A stretch of 64,000 nucleotides of DNA from Psychrobacter cibarius (GTDB lineage: Bacteria; Pseudomonadota; Gammaproteobacteria; Pseudomonadales; Moraxellaceae). A program made the position numbers and the translations under genes. The notes beneath the pieces are model-generated. The model had not been told where the DNA came from, did not search any database, and worked only from the letters and a program-made list of their open reading frames with translations. Positions 16,971 to 26,995 of the stretch are shown piece after piece. Location of the stretch: the NCBI GenBank assembly GCA_030686115.1, contig CP131612.1:2480001-2544000 (forward strand). The letters run 5' to 3'. Numbering within the stretch: the stretch's first letter is position 1; every line of letters starts with the position of its first letter.

Positions 16971-19274
16971 ATGTTATCTTCATCAATAAACGCTGTACCT
17001 ATTTTAAAACTAAGTGTTTTAGCTTTGTCTTTATTGCATATCAGTAGCGCTTATGCGGATTCCACAACCGTAAAGGCGCACATGCCTACTACTGATGATG
17101 AGCCACATATTCAATTGCCAGAAATCGTCGTTTATGCGACAGCAGCGGATAAGCACTCTAGTACCAATGCACTCGGGACAGCCGCAAACCTTGATCAAAA
17201 ATTTATTAACAGCAAACAAGTGGCAAGCAGTGATACGGCCACTATACTGACAAAAATACCCGGTCTAAATGTCCAAAGTGCCGGTGGTATCTCAAACTTG
17301 CCCGTGATGAGAGGCTTGGCGGACAACCGTCTGCGTATCTTAGTGGATGGCGTTGACTCAATCGCCTCCTGTCCAAACAGTATGAACTCACCCTTGTCTT
17401 ATATTGCGCCAAGCGCTATAGACAAGACCACCGTTTATGCAGGTGTGACGCCTGTGAGTATCGGTGGTAATAGTATTGGCGGCACCATCGTCGTCGAAAC
17501 AGCAGAGCCTATGTTTTCAACGGATAGCGACATACTAACTTCAGGTGAAATTGGCACATTTTATCGTAGTAATGGTGACGCTTATGGTGCCAATTTATCT
17601 ACCACAGCAGCAAACGAGCAGCTTAGCCTCACCTATAAAGGCAGCTTTGCGCAGGCGGATAATTATAAAGCTGGTGGTGATTTTAAATCTTATACAGAGA
17701 CAGGGAACGCTGGTAAAACCTTAGCGAAAGACGAAGTTGGTTCAACCGCCTATGAAAGCAAAAACCAGTCAGTAGATGTGGCTTATAAGAACGGCAATCA
17801 TCTGCTACAAGGCACTTATTTGTGGCAAAACATCCCAAAAGAGTTATATCCAAATCAACGGATGGACATGCTTGACAATCAGCTTGACCGCATTAATTTG
17901 CGCTACAAAAGCGAGTTAAATTGGGGACAGTTAGAAGCACAGGCCTATCATGAAGATGTCGATCACTATATGAACTTTGGGGAAGACAAACAGTTCGTGT
18001 ACGGTAATGCCAAAGGTATGCCGATGTACACCAGTAGCGAGACCATCGGTGCCAATCTTAAAGGTATTATTGATTTAACCAACCAAAGCACGCTCAATAT
18101 AGGTGCTGAATATCAAGACTACACGCTCGATGACACGTGGGCGGCATCTGGCGACGGTATGATGTCGCCAAACGACTTTCAAAATATCAACAATGGTCAG
18201 CGTCAGCGTATCGGTATCTATGGCGAATGGGAAAAAGATATCTCATCTGACTGGAGCACCCAGCTTGGCGCTCGCTATGAAAACGTACGTACCAGTGCTG
18301 ATGAAGTACATGGCTATCAAATCGATGGTCAAAACAATATGACCAATCAGGTGCGAGATAGCGCTAACTTTAATGCCAGTGACCGCCGAACCACTGATAA
18401 CAACTTTGATATTACTGCACTCGCACGCTACGACATTGATTCACAAAAAAATCTAGCCTTAGGTCTATCGCACAAAGAACGCACGCCAAGCTTATATGAA
18501 CGCTATACCTGGTCCACTTGGAAAATGGCGGCCATCATGAATAATACCGTTGGTGACGGTAATGGCTATTTTGGTGATCCTAATCTACGCCCAGAAAAAT
18601 CCAACACCCTATCTGCCACCTTAGACTGGCGCGGTGCTGATGATAGCTGGGGCGTTAAAGCCACTCCTTACTATTCAAACATTGACGACTATGTCGATGC
18701 CGTACAGTGGAACCCCATGGCAAACACAGCAGCTAGCACTCAAACAGCTAATCAATATAATGTGCTGCGCTATACCAACCAAGATGCTGAGATATATGGC
18801 ATAGATATCTCAGCCAATCGGGAGCTGGCAGCAAATGCTTGGGGATACTGGAATATAGTAGGCTCCTTAAGCTATACCAAAGGGGAAAATAAAGACAGCG
18901 GCTCAGACTTATATAACATCATGCCATTCAATGGCAGTGTTGCCCTGAATCGGGAAAATAACGGTTGGACAAACCAAATCGAAGTGGTGGGCGTCTCGGC
19001 TAAAAATGATATCTCAACCCCTCGTAACGAAATTAAAACGGCGGGTTATGGTCTCTTAAATCTCAGTACAGGCTATCAGTTTAAAGAGGTAGCGATTGAG
19101 GCTGGTATCGATAACGTATTCGATAAAAACTATGCCCTACCTCTAGGGGGCGCATACATGGGTCAAGGCAAAACCATGTCGATGAATGGCGAAATAGGTA
19201 GCGGTTCTAATTGGGGTACTGCCGTTCCTGGCGCGGGACGATCATTGTATGTGGGTGTCAACTATAAGTTTTAG
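16971..19274 (+). CDS. TonB-dependent receptor, OprC/NosA-like copper receptor
   Basis: 767 aa. A signal peptide ends near HISSAYA; the TonB box is probably EIVVYAT (near 51-57). A plug domain follows (SDTATILTKIPGLNVQSAGG, PVMRGLADNRLRILVDG), and a 22-strand barrel ends with the aromatic VGVNYKF. The plug segment SCPNSMNSPLSYI is typical of OprC/NosA copper receptors, where Cys and Met residues bind copper. It lies between a DUF2946 gene and a TauE/SafE gene with a Met/His tail, which supports copper import across the outer membrane. Metal specificity is inferred. Confidence 0.88.
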   Translation: MLSSSINAVPILKLSVLALSLLHISSAYADSTTVKAHMPTTDDEPHIQLPEIVVYATAADKHSSTNALGTAANLDQKFINSKQVASSDTATILTKIPGLNVQSAGGISNLPVMRGLADNRLRILVDGVDSIASCPNSMNSPLSYIAPSAIDKTTVYAGVTPVSIGGNSIGGTIVVETAEPMFSTDSDILTSGEIGTFYRSNGDAYGANLSTTAANEQLSLTYKGSFAQADNYKAGGDFKSYTETGNAGKTLAKDEVGSTAYESKNQSVDVAYKNGNHLLQGTYLWQNIPKELYPNQRMDMLDNQLDRINLRYKSELNWGQLEAQAYHEDVDHYMNFGEDKQFVYGNAKGMPMYTSSETIGANLKGIIDLTNQSTLNIGAEYQDYTLDDTWAASGDGMMSPNDFQNINNGQRQRIGIYGEWEKDISSDWSTQLGARYENVRTSADEVHGYQIDGQNNMTNQVRDSANFNASDRRTTDNNFDITALARYDIDSQKNLALGLSHKERTPSLYERYTWSTWKMAAIMNNTVGDGNGYFGDPNLRPEKSNTLSATLDWRGADDSWGVKATPYYSNIDDYVDAVQWNPMANTAASTQTANQYNVLRYTNQDAEIYGIDISANRELAANAWGYWNIVGSLSYTKGENKDSGSDLYNIMPFNGSVALNRENNGWTNQIEVVGVSAKNDISTPRNEIKTAGYGLLNLSTGYQFKEVAIEAGIDNVFDKNYALPLGGAYMGQGKTMSMNGEIGSGSNWGTAVPGAGRSLYVGVNYKF

Positions 19275-19362
19275 GTGTCATTAAGATAGGTCATTAACTG
19301 ACTAACATAACGATTAAACCTTCAACGGATTTTATTTATTTTATATCTTAGGAAGCACCTTC

Positions 19363-20265
19363 ATGACTATGGCACTATTAATTGCAGCATTTTTAATGGG
19401 ATTTTTTGGTTCGCCGCATTGCTTAGGTATGTGTGGCGGTATCGTCACCGCATTTGGGCTATCGATGAAAGAAACCAGTCCAGCAAAAAAACGCGGTCTC
19501 ATTGCGACTTACCATTTGGGGCGCTTACTCAGTTATGCCCTATTGGGCTTAATTGCTGGAGTGATTGGCACCACGGTATTAACCCCTCTGATGGTTGGCA
19601 ATAGCACACCTCGCATTCTACTAGGGTTGGTCTTGGTATTTGTAGGATTAACCATGCTAGGGTTGCCTTTTTTAAACAGGCTTGAACGTCTTGGTATGCA
19701 TGTTTGGCAAGCTTTATCACCTCTGCGGCAGAAAGTATTCCCCTTAAACACCTTTCCTCGAGCATTAACAGCAGGTTTATTATGGGGATTTTTACCCTGT
19801 GGTCTCGTTTATGGCGCATTACTTATTGCGGTCGTCGGTCATGACCCGCTCACAGGTGCCGTGTTAATGTTTGTCTTTGGTCTAGGAACCGTACCCATGC
19901 TCGTCGCCACGCACGAAACGGTCAACTGGATGCGCAATCAAATTGGGCGTTTGCGCCTAAGGCAAGTGAATGGCGCAATCATGATGCTATCTGGCTTAGC
20001 CGTCATAGCGGTGCCGATGGTCATGGCCAATATGCATGGTGGACACGGGCAAATGAACCATGAGCAAATGAACCATGAGCAAATGAATCACGAGCAAATG
20101 AATCACGAGCAAATGAATCACGAGCAAATGAATCACGAGCAAATGAATCACGAGCAAATGAATCACGAGCAAATGAATCACGAGCAAATGAATCACGAGC
20201 AAATGAATCACGAGCAAATGAATCACGAGCAAATGAATCACGAGCAAATGAATCACGAGCAATAA
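19363..20265 (+). CDS. TauE/SafE (CcoH/heavy-metal type) membrane protein with Met-His repeat tail
   Basis: 300 aa. The membrane domain (residues ~1-225) begins MALLIAAFLMGFFGSPHC with LGMCGGIVTAFG, the HCxGMCGG signature of the 'urease accessory/sulfite exporter' subgroup tied to copper delivery to oxidases. GLLWGFLPCGLVYGALL is the second conserved block. The tail is GGHGQ followed by exactly 14 QMNHE pentamers and a final Gln, encoded by 15 bp tandem repeats at 20050-20259. Met and His are classic Cu(I)/Cu(II) ligands, so this tail is probably a copper-binding domain. It follows the OprC-like receptor by 88 bp and is closed by a terminator. Confidence 0.85.
   Translation: MTMALLIAAFLMGFFGSPHCLGMCGGIVTAFGLSMKETSPAKKRGLIATYHLGRLLSYALLGLIAGVIGTTVLTPLMVGNSTPRILLGLVLVFVGLTMLGLPFLNRLERLGMHVWQALSPLRQKVFPLNTFPRALTAGLLWGFLPCGLVYGALLIAVVGHDPLTGAVLMFVFGLGTVPMLVATHETVNWMRNQIGRLRLRQVNGAIMMLSGLAVIAVPMVMANMHGGHGQMNHEQMNHEQMNHEQMNHEQMNHEQMNHEQMNHEQMNHEQMNHEQMNHEQMNHEQMNHEQMNHEQMNHEQ
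20050..20259 (+). repeat. 15 bp tandem repeat, 14 copies, in frame
   Basis: Fourteen head-to-tail copies of 15 bp encode QMNHE. The first two read CAAATGAACCATGAG; the other twelve are identical CAAATGAATCACGAG. The near-perfect identity points to recent expansion by slippage or unequal exchange. Copy-number change would alter tail length without breaking the frame. Confidence 0.98.
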
Positions 20266-20312
20266 AAACGTCTCTCATGTACATAGGAGGCAATGATACG
20301 TTTAAATCATAG

Positions 20313-20344
20313 ATAGGGCATTTTTAGCGTGCCCTATTTTTTTA
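20313..20344 (+). terminator. Rho-independent terminator after TauE/SafE gene
   Basis: ATAGGGCA pairs with TGCCCTAT around a 9 nt loop and is followed by a seven-T run. The T run overlaps the stop codon of the convergent response-regulator gene. Confidence 0.85.
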
Positions 20345-21280
20345 TCTGCTAATGCGCCAACCCCTGAATTTGGCAAAGAAACCTTTCAACCTTTCAGAAA
20401 AATTAAAAGCCTCTGACTCCGGCACTTCTTCAACATGATGACGAGCTGCCAATATCGGCTGCTGCACCAATCGTTCGTGATGATCGAAAGCCCGATCAAG
20501 ACTGATACTCATGATAGAGAAGTTAGTCGGACGTGGTAGACAGCGATATACCTGACCCTTATTAATTAATTCAATGACCATATGGGCATCTTTGAATTCA
20601 GTCAACATCAGCACCATCAGATCTGGCTGGATATTTTTTAAGGCATAAACGATGGGGGTAATATTTTCTTTATTGAGCGTCGAATCTGTAATCGTGACAC
20701 CAAAGCGTTTTTTTTGTAATAACTTTGCGGCCTGTTCAAGGTTACTCGCCCAGCTCACGGTATAAGCGCTCTTAAAATGACTTTTTATTTGTTGATAGAC
20801 ACTCTCATCATCGTCTAATACCAATATATTGCGATTGCTAACCGTGCCACTATTAACACAGTTTTGAGTTGCATCATTTTCCATAGTATTTTGTGTGATT
20901 TCTTGCGTTTGCTGAGCAATTTCTGTGGCTTTATTAACAATTTTTTTGAGTTCATCATTTTGCCATGGCTTAGTGATATAGCGATAAATTTCGCCCTCAT
21001 TCACAGAATCCATCACGGCATTTAGATCCGCATAACCAGTTAACAAGATACGAATAGTATTTGGTGAAGCTGCTTTGATGTCACTCAATACTTCCGTACC
21101 TTGCTTATCTGGCATGCGTTGGTCGCTGATGACCACTTGTACTTCATTCTGGCTAACATATTCCATTAGCTCAGTGGCATCGGTAGTAATAAATACGTCA
21201 TGTGACTGGCGAAAATGCATTTTTAAGCTGCGCAAGATACGCGGCTCATCATCGATAAAAGCGATTTTTGGTTTTTGCAT
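20342..21280 (-). CDS. Response regulator with two receiver domains
   Basis: 312 aa. Receiver 1 (residues ~4-120) has the acidic DDE pair, phospho-acceptor Asp in VVISDQRMPD, Thr in LLTGYAD and the Lys of ITKPW, all as in active receivers of the RpfG/HupR type. Receiver 2 (~150-270) keeps DDD and TITDSTL, but the conserved Lys-Pro is Arg-Pro (CLPRPT), so it may not respond normally to phosphorylation. No DNA-binding, HD-GYP, GGDEF or other output domain follows, only a basic tail of about 40 residues. It lies 33 bp downstream of the sensor kinase gene and is surely its partner. Target unknown. Confidence 0.88.
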   Translation of the reverse strand: MQKPKIAFIDDEPRILRSLKMHFRQSHDVFITTDATELMEYVSQNEVQVVISDQRMPDKQGTEVLSDIKAASPNTIRILLTGYADLNAVMDSVNEGEIYRYITKPWQNDELKKIVNKATEIAQQTQEITQNTMENDATQNCVNSGTVSNRNILVLDDDESVYQQIKSHFKSAYTVSWASNLEQAAKLLQKKRFGVTITDSTLNKENITPIVYALKNIQPDLMVLMLTEFKDAHMVIELINKGQVYRCLPRPTNFSIMSISLDRAFDHHERLVQQPILAARHHVEEVPESEAFNFSERLKGFFAKFRGWRISR

Positions 21281-21313
21281 GACGCTCTCTTTAAATAAAT
21301 GGTTGGAAATCTC

Positions 21314-23671
21314 TCAACTTTCAAATAAGGCTTGCGAAGGTTTCTTTTCATGAACGATAGACTGTATCGGTAGCATGAGGGTAAACGTCGTGCCCGCGCC
21401 AACGACTGAGCTAACCTCAATGCGCCCACCATGTTGTTCAATGATTTGTGCCGTAATGGCCAATCCTAACCCTGTGCCATCGCCTGCTTTTTTAGTGGTA
21501 AAAAACGGCTCAAAGATATGCGTTAAAATATGCTCTGCGATACCGACACCATTGTCTATAATGCATACAACGATATATTGCTGCGCCTCATCGACAGACG
21601 AGCTGACTTGCAATGTCCCTTTATGATCTGGCGGCATGGCTTGGGCGGCATTATTAAATAGGTTTAGTAATACTTGGTTAATTTGTGAAGGATTACACTG
21701 AATGAGCGGCAGCTCCGCTAGATTGGTATTGACGTCTAAGGTTTTTAAATTATTGCGAGCCATAATCAATGAGGTATTGATGCAATCATTGATATCGACA
21801 TCTTTTACTTTGGATTCGTCTAGTCGAGAAAAGTCGCGCAAGCTGACGACCAGTTCAGCAATTTGATCGACGCCATACAGTCCATCTTTGATTAAATCTG
21901 CCAAATCTTCACTGACTTCATCTTCTTTAATCTCTTCACAGCATTGTAAAGTCTCTTCTATCAGTATCTTGACTTGCTCTTGATTGATAGTTGGCGCTTT
22001 TAACGCCTGCAATAATTGATCGGTATGCTGTAGCAATTCATCAAAACGCACGAGATTATCACCGACCAGCTCCATATTACTACGCACATAGCCTAGCGGT
22101 GTGTTGACCTCATGAGCGACACCTGCCACCATTTGGCCCAGTGTGGCCATTTTTTCGGAGCGTACCAAATGTACTTGCGAGGCTTTCAATTCATCCATAG
22201 CTTGCTGCAAGTCTTGTGTGCGAGCGACGACCTGTTTTTCTAAATGAACGTTGATTTCGGCAAGTGCGCCTTCGTTTTCGACGACGCGGTCGATCAATTG
22301 GTTGGTCTGCTCGCTGATGATTTGAATCTCGCTGACATTTGAGTGTGGCAGTTTAAGGGCGCTTAATTGTTGGTATTTTTTTTGCTCAATTAATGCGCCC
22401 ATATCAGCCACTGCTAGTGCCATGTGCTTTAGCGGCCGTGTAAAGTAGCGGCGAAACACCCACGCGGTCAACAACAGGATAGGAATAAAACCCAGTAGCA
22501 TGGTTTGAATCAGCTGGTTCGACAATGCATTTGCTACGCTCATCATGTCATTATTGGGCTTGACGATGACCATCTTCCAATAGGTAAACGGCATACGAAA
22601 CACAAAGGCGGTGGCGGACTGCTGCAGCAAAAAATCATTGGGCACAGCGATGGTTTCAATCAAGTGACTGTCTACCAGATTAAACGTTTGGTCAATATTC
22701 AATAGCAGCAATGCTGACAGCAACTTGGATTCTTGTTCGCTGATTTTATTCAGATTGGTCGTACTCAAAATACTACGTGCCGCGAGCGTATAACGACTTT
22801 CATCTTTGGCAACTGCCTCATCGATGAGTGTTTGATTAATGCTATCTAGGCTGTCCGCAATAGGGGCAAAGCTTGAATGTTTCTCGGCCAATTGATGTGC
22901 GGTTACCATTTCGCCTTGCGGATTATCTTCAGTCGCTTGCGTGACCATAGATTGATCAGGAAAGGTCAAAAATCGATTGTCCAAGTCTACCAAAAAGACA
23001 TAACCACCCAGCTTATCTTGCCACTTTTTCATAGCGTCATCGAGGTTATCTAATAGCAGATTAAAGCTCACCACTCCATCAAAAGCCTGATTGCGACTGT
23101 CATACAATGCCTTGGCACACGTCATCATCGGCTGATTGCTTTGCGGATCAACATACGCACGGCTCCAGACACAGTGGTCATGACGTGCGTACATCGCAGG
23201 AATGTACCACCACTCTCTATAATAGGGACTCGGCGTTTGGCGCACTTGATTATACTGCTCTAACGGTTGCATGTTGCCTGAGTCATCCCGCGCCCACACA
23301 AAGGACTGGCGCTCTCGGTTTTGAGCGTACATATTTGGATCAAACCACACGCCGCCGCCCACAATCCGTTGATCGGTCTGTTGCATGAGATTACCAAAGG
23401 TTTCTCTATAAAGGATGTCTTCTTTTGGCAAGCCGCCCGCCATCGCACTGGTTGCCTTTGCCAGTCCGTCGACATGGCTGATATTCGCCATAATGCTATT
23501 AATGGCTTCGTTACCCGTTTCAACCACTGTCTCTGAAGTCATCTCCAGTATACGAGGCTTAGCTTGGGTTTCGATGACCCAGTACACCATCAGGATAATT
23601 AGTAAAAAAGCCAATGCTAAAATAATCAGCATGCGTGTGGAAATACTACCAAGCCGACCAGCAACACTCAT
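21314..23671 (-). CDS. Sensor histidine kinase with dCache-type sensor
   Basis: 785 aa. Membrane helix near residues 13-33; large periplasmic double-Cache domain (GGGVWFDPNMYAQNR and YYREWWYIPAM are typical dCache_1 motifs); second helix near 390-410; HAMP; short coiled coil; HisKA-type domain with the phospho-His in MVAGVAHEVNTPLGYVRSN; and HATPase_c with N, G1 and G2 boxes (LNLFNNAAQAMP, DNGVGI, GTGLGLAI). It is the type seen in complex hybrid-like systems that sense small molecules such as amino or carboxylic acids. Ligand unknown. Cognate regulator is the adjacent two-receiver protein. Confidence 0.93.
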   Translation of the reverse strand: MSVAGRLGSISTRMLIILALAFLLIILMVYWVIETQAKPRILEMTSETVVETGNEAINSIMANISHVDGLAKATSAMAGGLPKEDILYRETFGNLMQQTDQRIVGGGVWFDPNMYAQNRERQSFVWARDDSGNMQPLEQYNQVRQTPSPYYREWWYIPAMYARHDHCVWSRAYVDPQSNQPMMTCAKALYDSRNQAFDGVVSFNLLLDNLDDAMKKWQDKLGGYVFLVDLDNRFLTFPDQSMVTQATEDNPQGEMVTAHQLAEKHSSFAPIADSLDSINQTLIDEAVAKDESRYTLAARSILSTTNLNKISEQESKLLSALLLLNIDQTFNLVDSHLIETIAVPNDFLLQQSATAFVFRMPFTYWKMVIVKPNNDMMSVANALSNQLIQTMLLGFIPILLLTAWVFRRYFTRPLKHMALAVADMGALIEQKKYQQLSALKLPHSNVSEIQIISEQTNQLIDRVVENEGALAEINVHLEKQVVARTQDLQQAMDELKASQVHLVRSEKMATLGQMVAGVAHEVNTPLGYVRSNMELVGDNLVRFDELLQHTDQLLQALKAPTINQEQVKILIEETLQCCEEIKEDEVSEDLADLIKDGLYGVDQIAELVVSLRDFSRLDESKVKDVDINDCINTSLIMARNNLKTLDVNTNLAELPLIQCNPSQINQVLLNLFNNAAQAMPPDHKGTLQVSSSVDEAQQYIVVCIIDNGVGIAEHILTHIFEPFFTTKKAGDGTGLGLAITAQIIEQHGGRIEVSSVVGAGTTFTLMLPIQSIVHEKKPSQALFES

Positions 23672-24301
23672 AGATAAACCTTATATTGATGCATCTACCA
23701 TCATCAATGCATCACTTAATGAATAAAGACATCAGTGATACGCAACCACCATTTATAGTGGGCTCAAGGATACGATGCCATCATGACAGTATGATGACAA
23801 AAGTTTTGTTTTCTTATCTGTCGACCAGCACCTTTTAATTAACAACAGTTAGCTTGCCGTTGGTAAATACAACCTTGTACTCATTTAGCGCTGCTCTCTT
23901 TTTATCATCAATAACATCATGCACCTTATTAAGCGCATAGCTGTACTATCCGCTATTGCAAGGCACAAAAAAGCCACTTATTTTTTAAGTGGCTTCTTCA
24001 TATTCAAGTCAATCGCTAATTTTTCTATTGATGTCATCAATATCTCTATGATTATAGAGTCTGCCAAGTTTATCTTGCTCTATACTGTGAAATTTTATAA
24101 ATATGTTATATTAATAATACTAATATAGAGGGTGTGTTTGTATTTTATATAATATCGCGGATCACCGTCACTTATCACTGATTGCCATAGCTGTCTGTTG
24201 TACACTTAGAGCTTGATATCACTCGCTCATACAGCTATTCAACTAACCCTAAAGAAAGGCGCTCACAAAGTCTTTCTCTTTTAAATATTAAAGGAAAAGC
24301 G
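23672..24301. other. Intergenic region with orphan hairpin
   Basis: About 630 bp with no convincing gene. Notable is a hairpin at 23971-23995 (AAGCCACTTA with TAAGTGGCTT). On the minus strand it is followed by TTTTTT, so it reads as a Rho-independent terminator for a leftward transcript starting somewhere in 24000-24300, where only a short degenerate frame is seen. A small RNA or a dead gene are possible sources. Confidence 0.45.
23965..23995 (-). terminator. Orphan minus-strand terminator
   Basis: Perfect 10 bp stem with a 5 nt loop; the T-run lies on the minus strand. No minus-strand gene is recognised immediately upstream of it (24000-24300), which makes its transcript unexplained. Confidence 0.55.
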
Positions 24302-24778
24302 ATGCGTCCTTTGTTTTTTAGTACTTTGTGCTTAGCAAGCAGTCTTTCACTAATGGCTTGTAGTAGTCATCAACCAACCACAGCAAAAAAATCAACAGCC
24401 ATCATTACCAACACGACAAAAGAAAACGCTGACGAACAGCTAAGCGTGGAGCCGTCCAGCCCCGAAGAACCGTTATCAGCATTCACCGCTTTTGGTAATA
24501 CAGAAAAAAGTTGGCGCACAGTAATTGATGGCAACCAACTCAGCATTGAAGCAGATTTTTTGAAACCAACGACCATCGTTGTCTCTCGTTCGACCTATGC
24601 CGAAGGTGTGGAATACGTGAGCACCGTTAGCGGCAAACCTATTATTATGAATATAAATAGCCAGATTTGTACCGATGATAATGGCTATCAAAATGAATTT
24701 ACGGTGACGTTAACTTATGATAATAAAAGCTATCAAGGTTGCGCCGTTGCTGGAGCGTATGAAACAGCGCCTACGTAA
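24302..24778 (+). CDS. Lipoprotein, COG3650-like
   Basis: 158 aa with a lipoprotein signal peptide (LASSLSLMAC|S) and AAGGA upstream. After a Thr/Ser/Glu-rich linker comes FTAFGNTEKSWRTVIDGNQL near residues 62-81, then SQICTDDNGYQNEF and YQGCAVAG. The GNxxxxW opening and the pair of cysteines in ICTD and GCA are typical of the small COG3650-type periplasmic lipoproteins, where the two cysteines probably form a disulfide. Function unknown. Single gene. Confidence 0.72.
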   Translation: MRPLFFSTLCLASSLSLMACSSHQPTTAKKSTAIITNTTKENADEQLSVEPSSPEEPLSAFTAFGNTEKSWRTVIDGNQLSIEADFLKPTTIVVSRSTYAEGVEYVSTVSGKPIIMNINSQICTDDNGYQNEFTVTLTYDNKSYQGCAVAGAYETAPT

Positions 24779-24819
24779 TTGCATAGAATTTATTGCGGTT
24801 AGCAACCATCATAAATAGT

Positions 24820-24863
24820 CAGCCATTAGCCAGCCATTAGCCAGCCATTAGCCAGCCATTAGC
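24820..24863 (+). repeat. 11 bp tandem repeat, 4 copies
   Basis: Four exact copies of CAGCCATTAGC, 41 bp downstream of the lipoprotein stop codon, in untranslated DNA. Looks like a small slippage repeat; no function is evident. Confidence 0.95.
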
Positions 24864-25016
24864 CAATGGATAACGCATAATTTGGCAAATAAGTACTTAT
24901 ATTACTTTCAACCGATGTCATTTTTGTTTAATAAAAACACCCTATAGTCTGTCTATAAACCCTTCATTTTAGTCAAATAACCTTTTATATCAGTCTTACT
25001 AAATAAGGATGAACCT

Positions 25017-26951
25017 ATGAAAACTATAAAGACTCAAACCAATAATCCGTTAGACCACGACACATTTATCCATCAGCCTGATGCCAGTAAAACCCGTGTA
25101 GCAAACATACCAGGCAAGCGCTTACCCTTCCCTGATCAAATTGGTAATTATCAGCGCAATATTGGGACGCCCACTGACGCTTATCAGGACAGTAAGGTTT
25201 ATATCGTTGGGGGCGGTATTGCAGGTTTGGCCAGTGCTTATTACTGCATCCGAGATGGCAAAGTATCCGCTGAAAACATTACTATTTTAGAGCATCTTGA
25301 CGTGGCAGGTGGCTCTTTAGATGGTAGCGGCAATCCTGAAACGGGTTATATGGTGCGCGGCGGTCGTGAAATGGATTTCACTTACGAAAACTTTTGGGAT
25401 TTATTCCAAGATATCCCCGCTCTTGAAATGCCTGCGCCTTATAGCACCTTGGATGAGTATCGCATAGCAAATGACACCGATCCCAATTACTCTATTGCAC
25501 GCCTGATCCATAAGCAAGGCGAGATAAAAGACTTCAGTCAACTGGGATTGAGTAAAACCAACCAACTCGCGTTAATTCGTTTGCTATTAAAACCCAAGGA
25601 AGAGCTAGACGATATCACTATTGAAGAGTATTTTGATGACAGCTTTTTGAGTAGTAACTTCTGGACATTTTGGCGAACCATGTTTGCTTTTGAAAACTGG
25701 CACAGCTTACTTGAGTTTAAGCTTTATACGCATCGATTTTTACACGCATTGGACGGTCTAAATGACATGTCTGCGCTGGTATTCCCAAGATACAATCAAT
25801 TTGATAGCTTTGTTAAGCCACTACAAAATTATTTGAAAGATAAAGGTGTGCAGTTTCAGTATGACACGCTCGTTACCGATTTAGACATTGATTTTGAGCA
25901 TGATGACAAGGTAACAGGCACCAAAAAGGTCAAAGCCATCATCACGGAGAAAGCGAGTGAGCAAACCACCATTCCTATGGGTAGCAATGATTTCGTCATC
26001 GTGACGACTGGCTCCATGACCGAAGATACCCGCTATGGTGATGATAATACTGCGCCGACGCTAGACTTTACAAAAGACAGCATGGGACAATCGTCTGGTT
26101 GGAAAGTATGGAATAATCTGGCTAAGCAATCTGACGTCTTTGGTCACCCAGAAAAATTTAATCAGCATGTGGATAAATCTGCTTGGATGTCGGCGACGTT
26201 GACCTGCCAGCCGTCTGCCTTTATTGATAAGCTCAAAACGCTGTCTGTCAACGATCCTTATATGGGTAAAACAGTGACCGGTGGCATCATTACGATTACG
26301 GATTCAAACTGGCTGATGAGCTTTACTTGTAACCGTCAACCGCATTTCCCTGATCAGCCAAAAGACACGCTAGTCGTATGGCTATATGCCTTGTTGATGG
26401 ATAAAGAAGGCAATTATGTCAAAAAACCCATCCCAGAATGTACAGGCAAAGAGATCTTGAGCGAACTCTGTCATCACCTTGGCATCCTCGATGATATAGA
26501 GAATATCATGACCAATACCATCGTCAGAACGGCTTATATGCCCTACATTACCTCGATGTTTATGCCTCGTGCTAAAGGTGATCGTCCTGAGATAGTCCCT
26601 GATGGTTGTGTCAATATGGGTCTAGTCGGTCAGTTCGTCGAGACACATAATGATGTGGTATTTACCATGGAGAGCTCTGTTCGTACTGCTCGTGTCGCAG
26701 TTTATGAGCTACTAAATGTGCAAAAACAAGTCCCCGATATAAACCCATTACAATACGATATCCGTCAATTACTAAAAGCCGCGAATACACTCAACGATGG
26801 TAAAGGTTTCATCGGCGAAGGTCTATTAACTAAGCTTCTTAAAGGTACTTATTACGAGCACATATTGCCAAAAGCCAATCAATCCACCAACGCTAACGAC
26901 TCAATATTTACTCAGCAATGGGAGGCAATCAAAGGGCTTTGGCATAAGTAG
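25017..26951 (+). CDS. ohyA: Oleate hydratase (FAD-dependent)
   Basis: 644 aa, the normal size for family oleate hydratases, which add water to the cis-9 double bond of oleic acid to give 10-hydroxystearate. The FAD-binding dinucleotide fold starts at [17 protein letters not shown], then the glycine-rich loop [17 protein letters not shown] (residues ~118-134) holds the conserved Glu that activates water. The long central part ([18 protein letters not shown]) and [20 protein letters not shown] near residues 540-560 match the family. The enzyme detoxifies unsaturated fatty acids at the membrane. A MITE and a LysR gene follow. Confidence 0.95.
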   Translation: MKTIKTQTNNPLDHDTFIHQPDASKTRVANIPGKRLPFPDQIGNYQRNIGTPTDAYQDSKVYIVGGGIAGLASAYYCIRDGKVSAENITILEHLDVAGGSLDGSGNPETGYMVRGGREMDFTYENFWDLFQDIPALEMPAPYSTLDEYRIANDTDPNYSIARLIHKQGEIKDFSQLGLSKTNQLALIRLLLKPKEELDDITIEEYFDDSFLSSNFWTFWRTMFAFENWHSLLEFKLYTHRFLHALDGLNDMSALVFPRYNQFDSFVKPLQNYLKDKGVQFQYDTLVTDLDIDFEHDDKVTGTKKVKAIITEKASEQTTIPMGSNDFVIVTTGSMTEDTRYGDDNTAPTLDFTKDSMGQSSGWKVWNNLAKQSDVFGHPEKFNQHVDKSAWMSATLTCQPSAFIDKLKTLSVNDPYMGKTVTGGIITITDSNWLMSFTCNRQPHFPDQPKDTLVVWLYALLMDKEGNYVKKPIPECTGKEILSELCHHLGILDDIENIMTNTIVRTAYMPYITSMFMPRAKGDRPEIVPDGCVNMGLVGQFVETHNDVVFTMESSVRTARVAVYELLNVQKQVPDINPLQYDIRQLLKAANTLNDGKGFIGEGLLTKLLKGTYYEHILPKANQSTNANDSIFTQQWEAIKGLWHK

Positions 26952-26995
26952 GTCTGGCATCAGTAATGTTAGTTTTGATAAAAGCGATAACGCTC

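Noticed and set aside
20050..20259. CRISPR-like array
   Set aside because: Units are directly adjacent without spacers and lie in a coding frame; it is a tandem repeat.
19996..20293. Minus-strand frames over the 15 bp repeat (HLLVI or RDSFA repeats)
   Set aside because: Repeat shadows: the 15 bp unit keeps all frames open. Only the plus frame continues from a real membrane protein.
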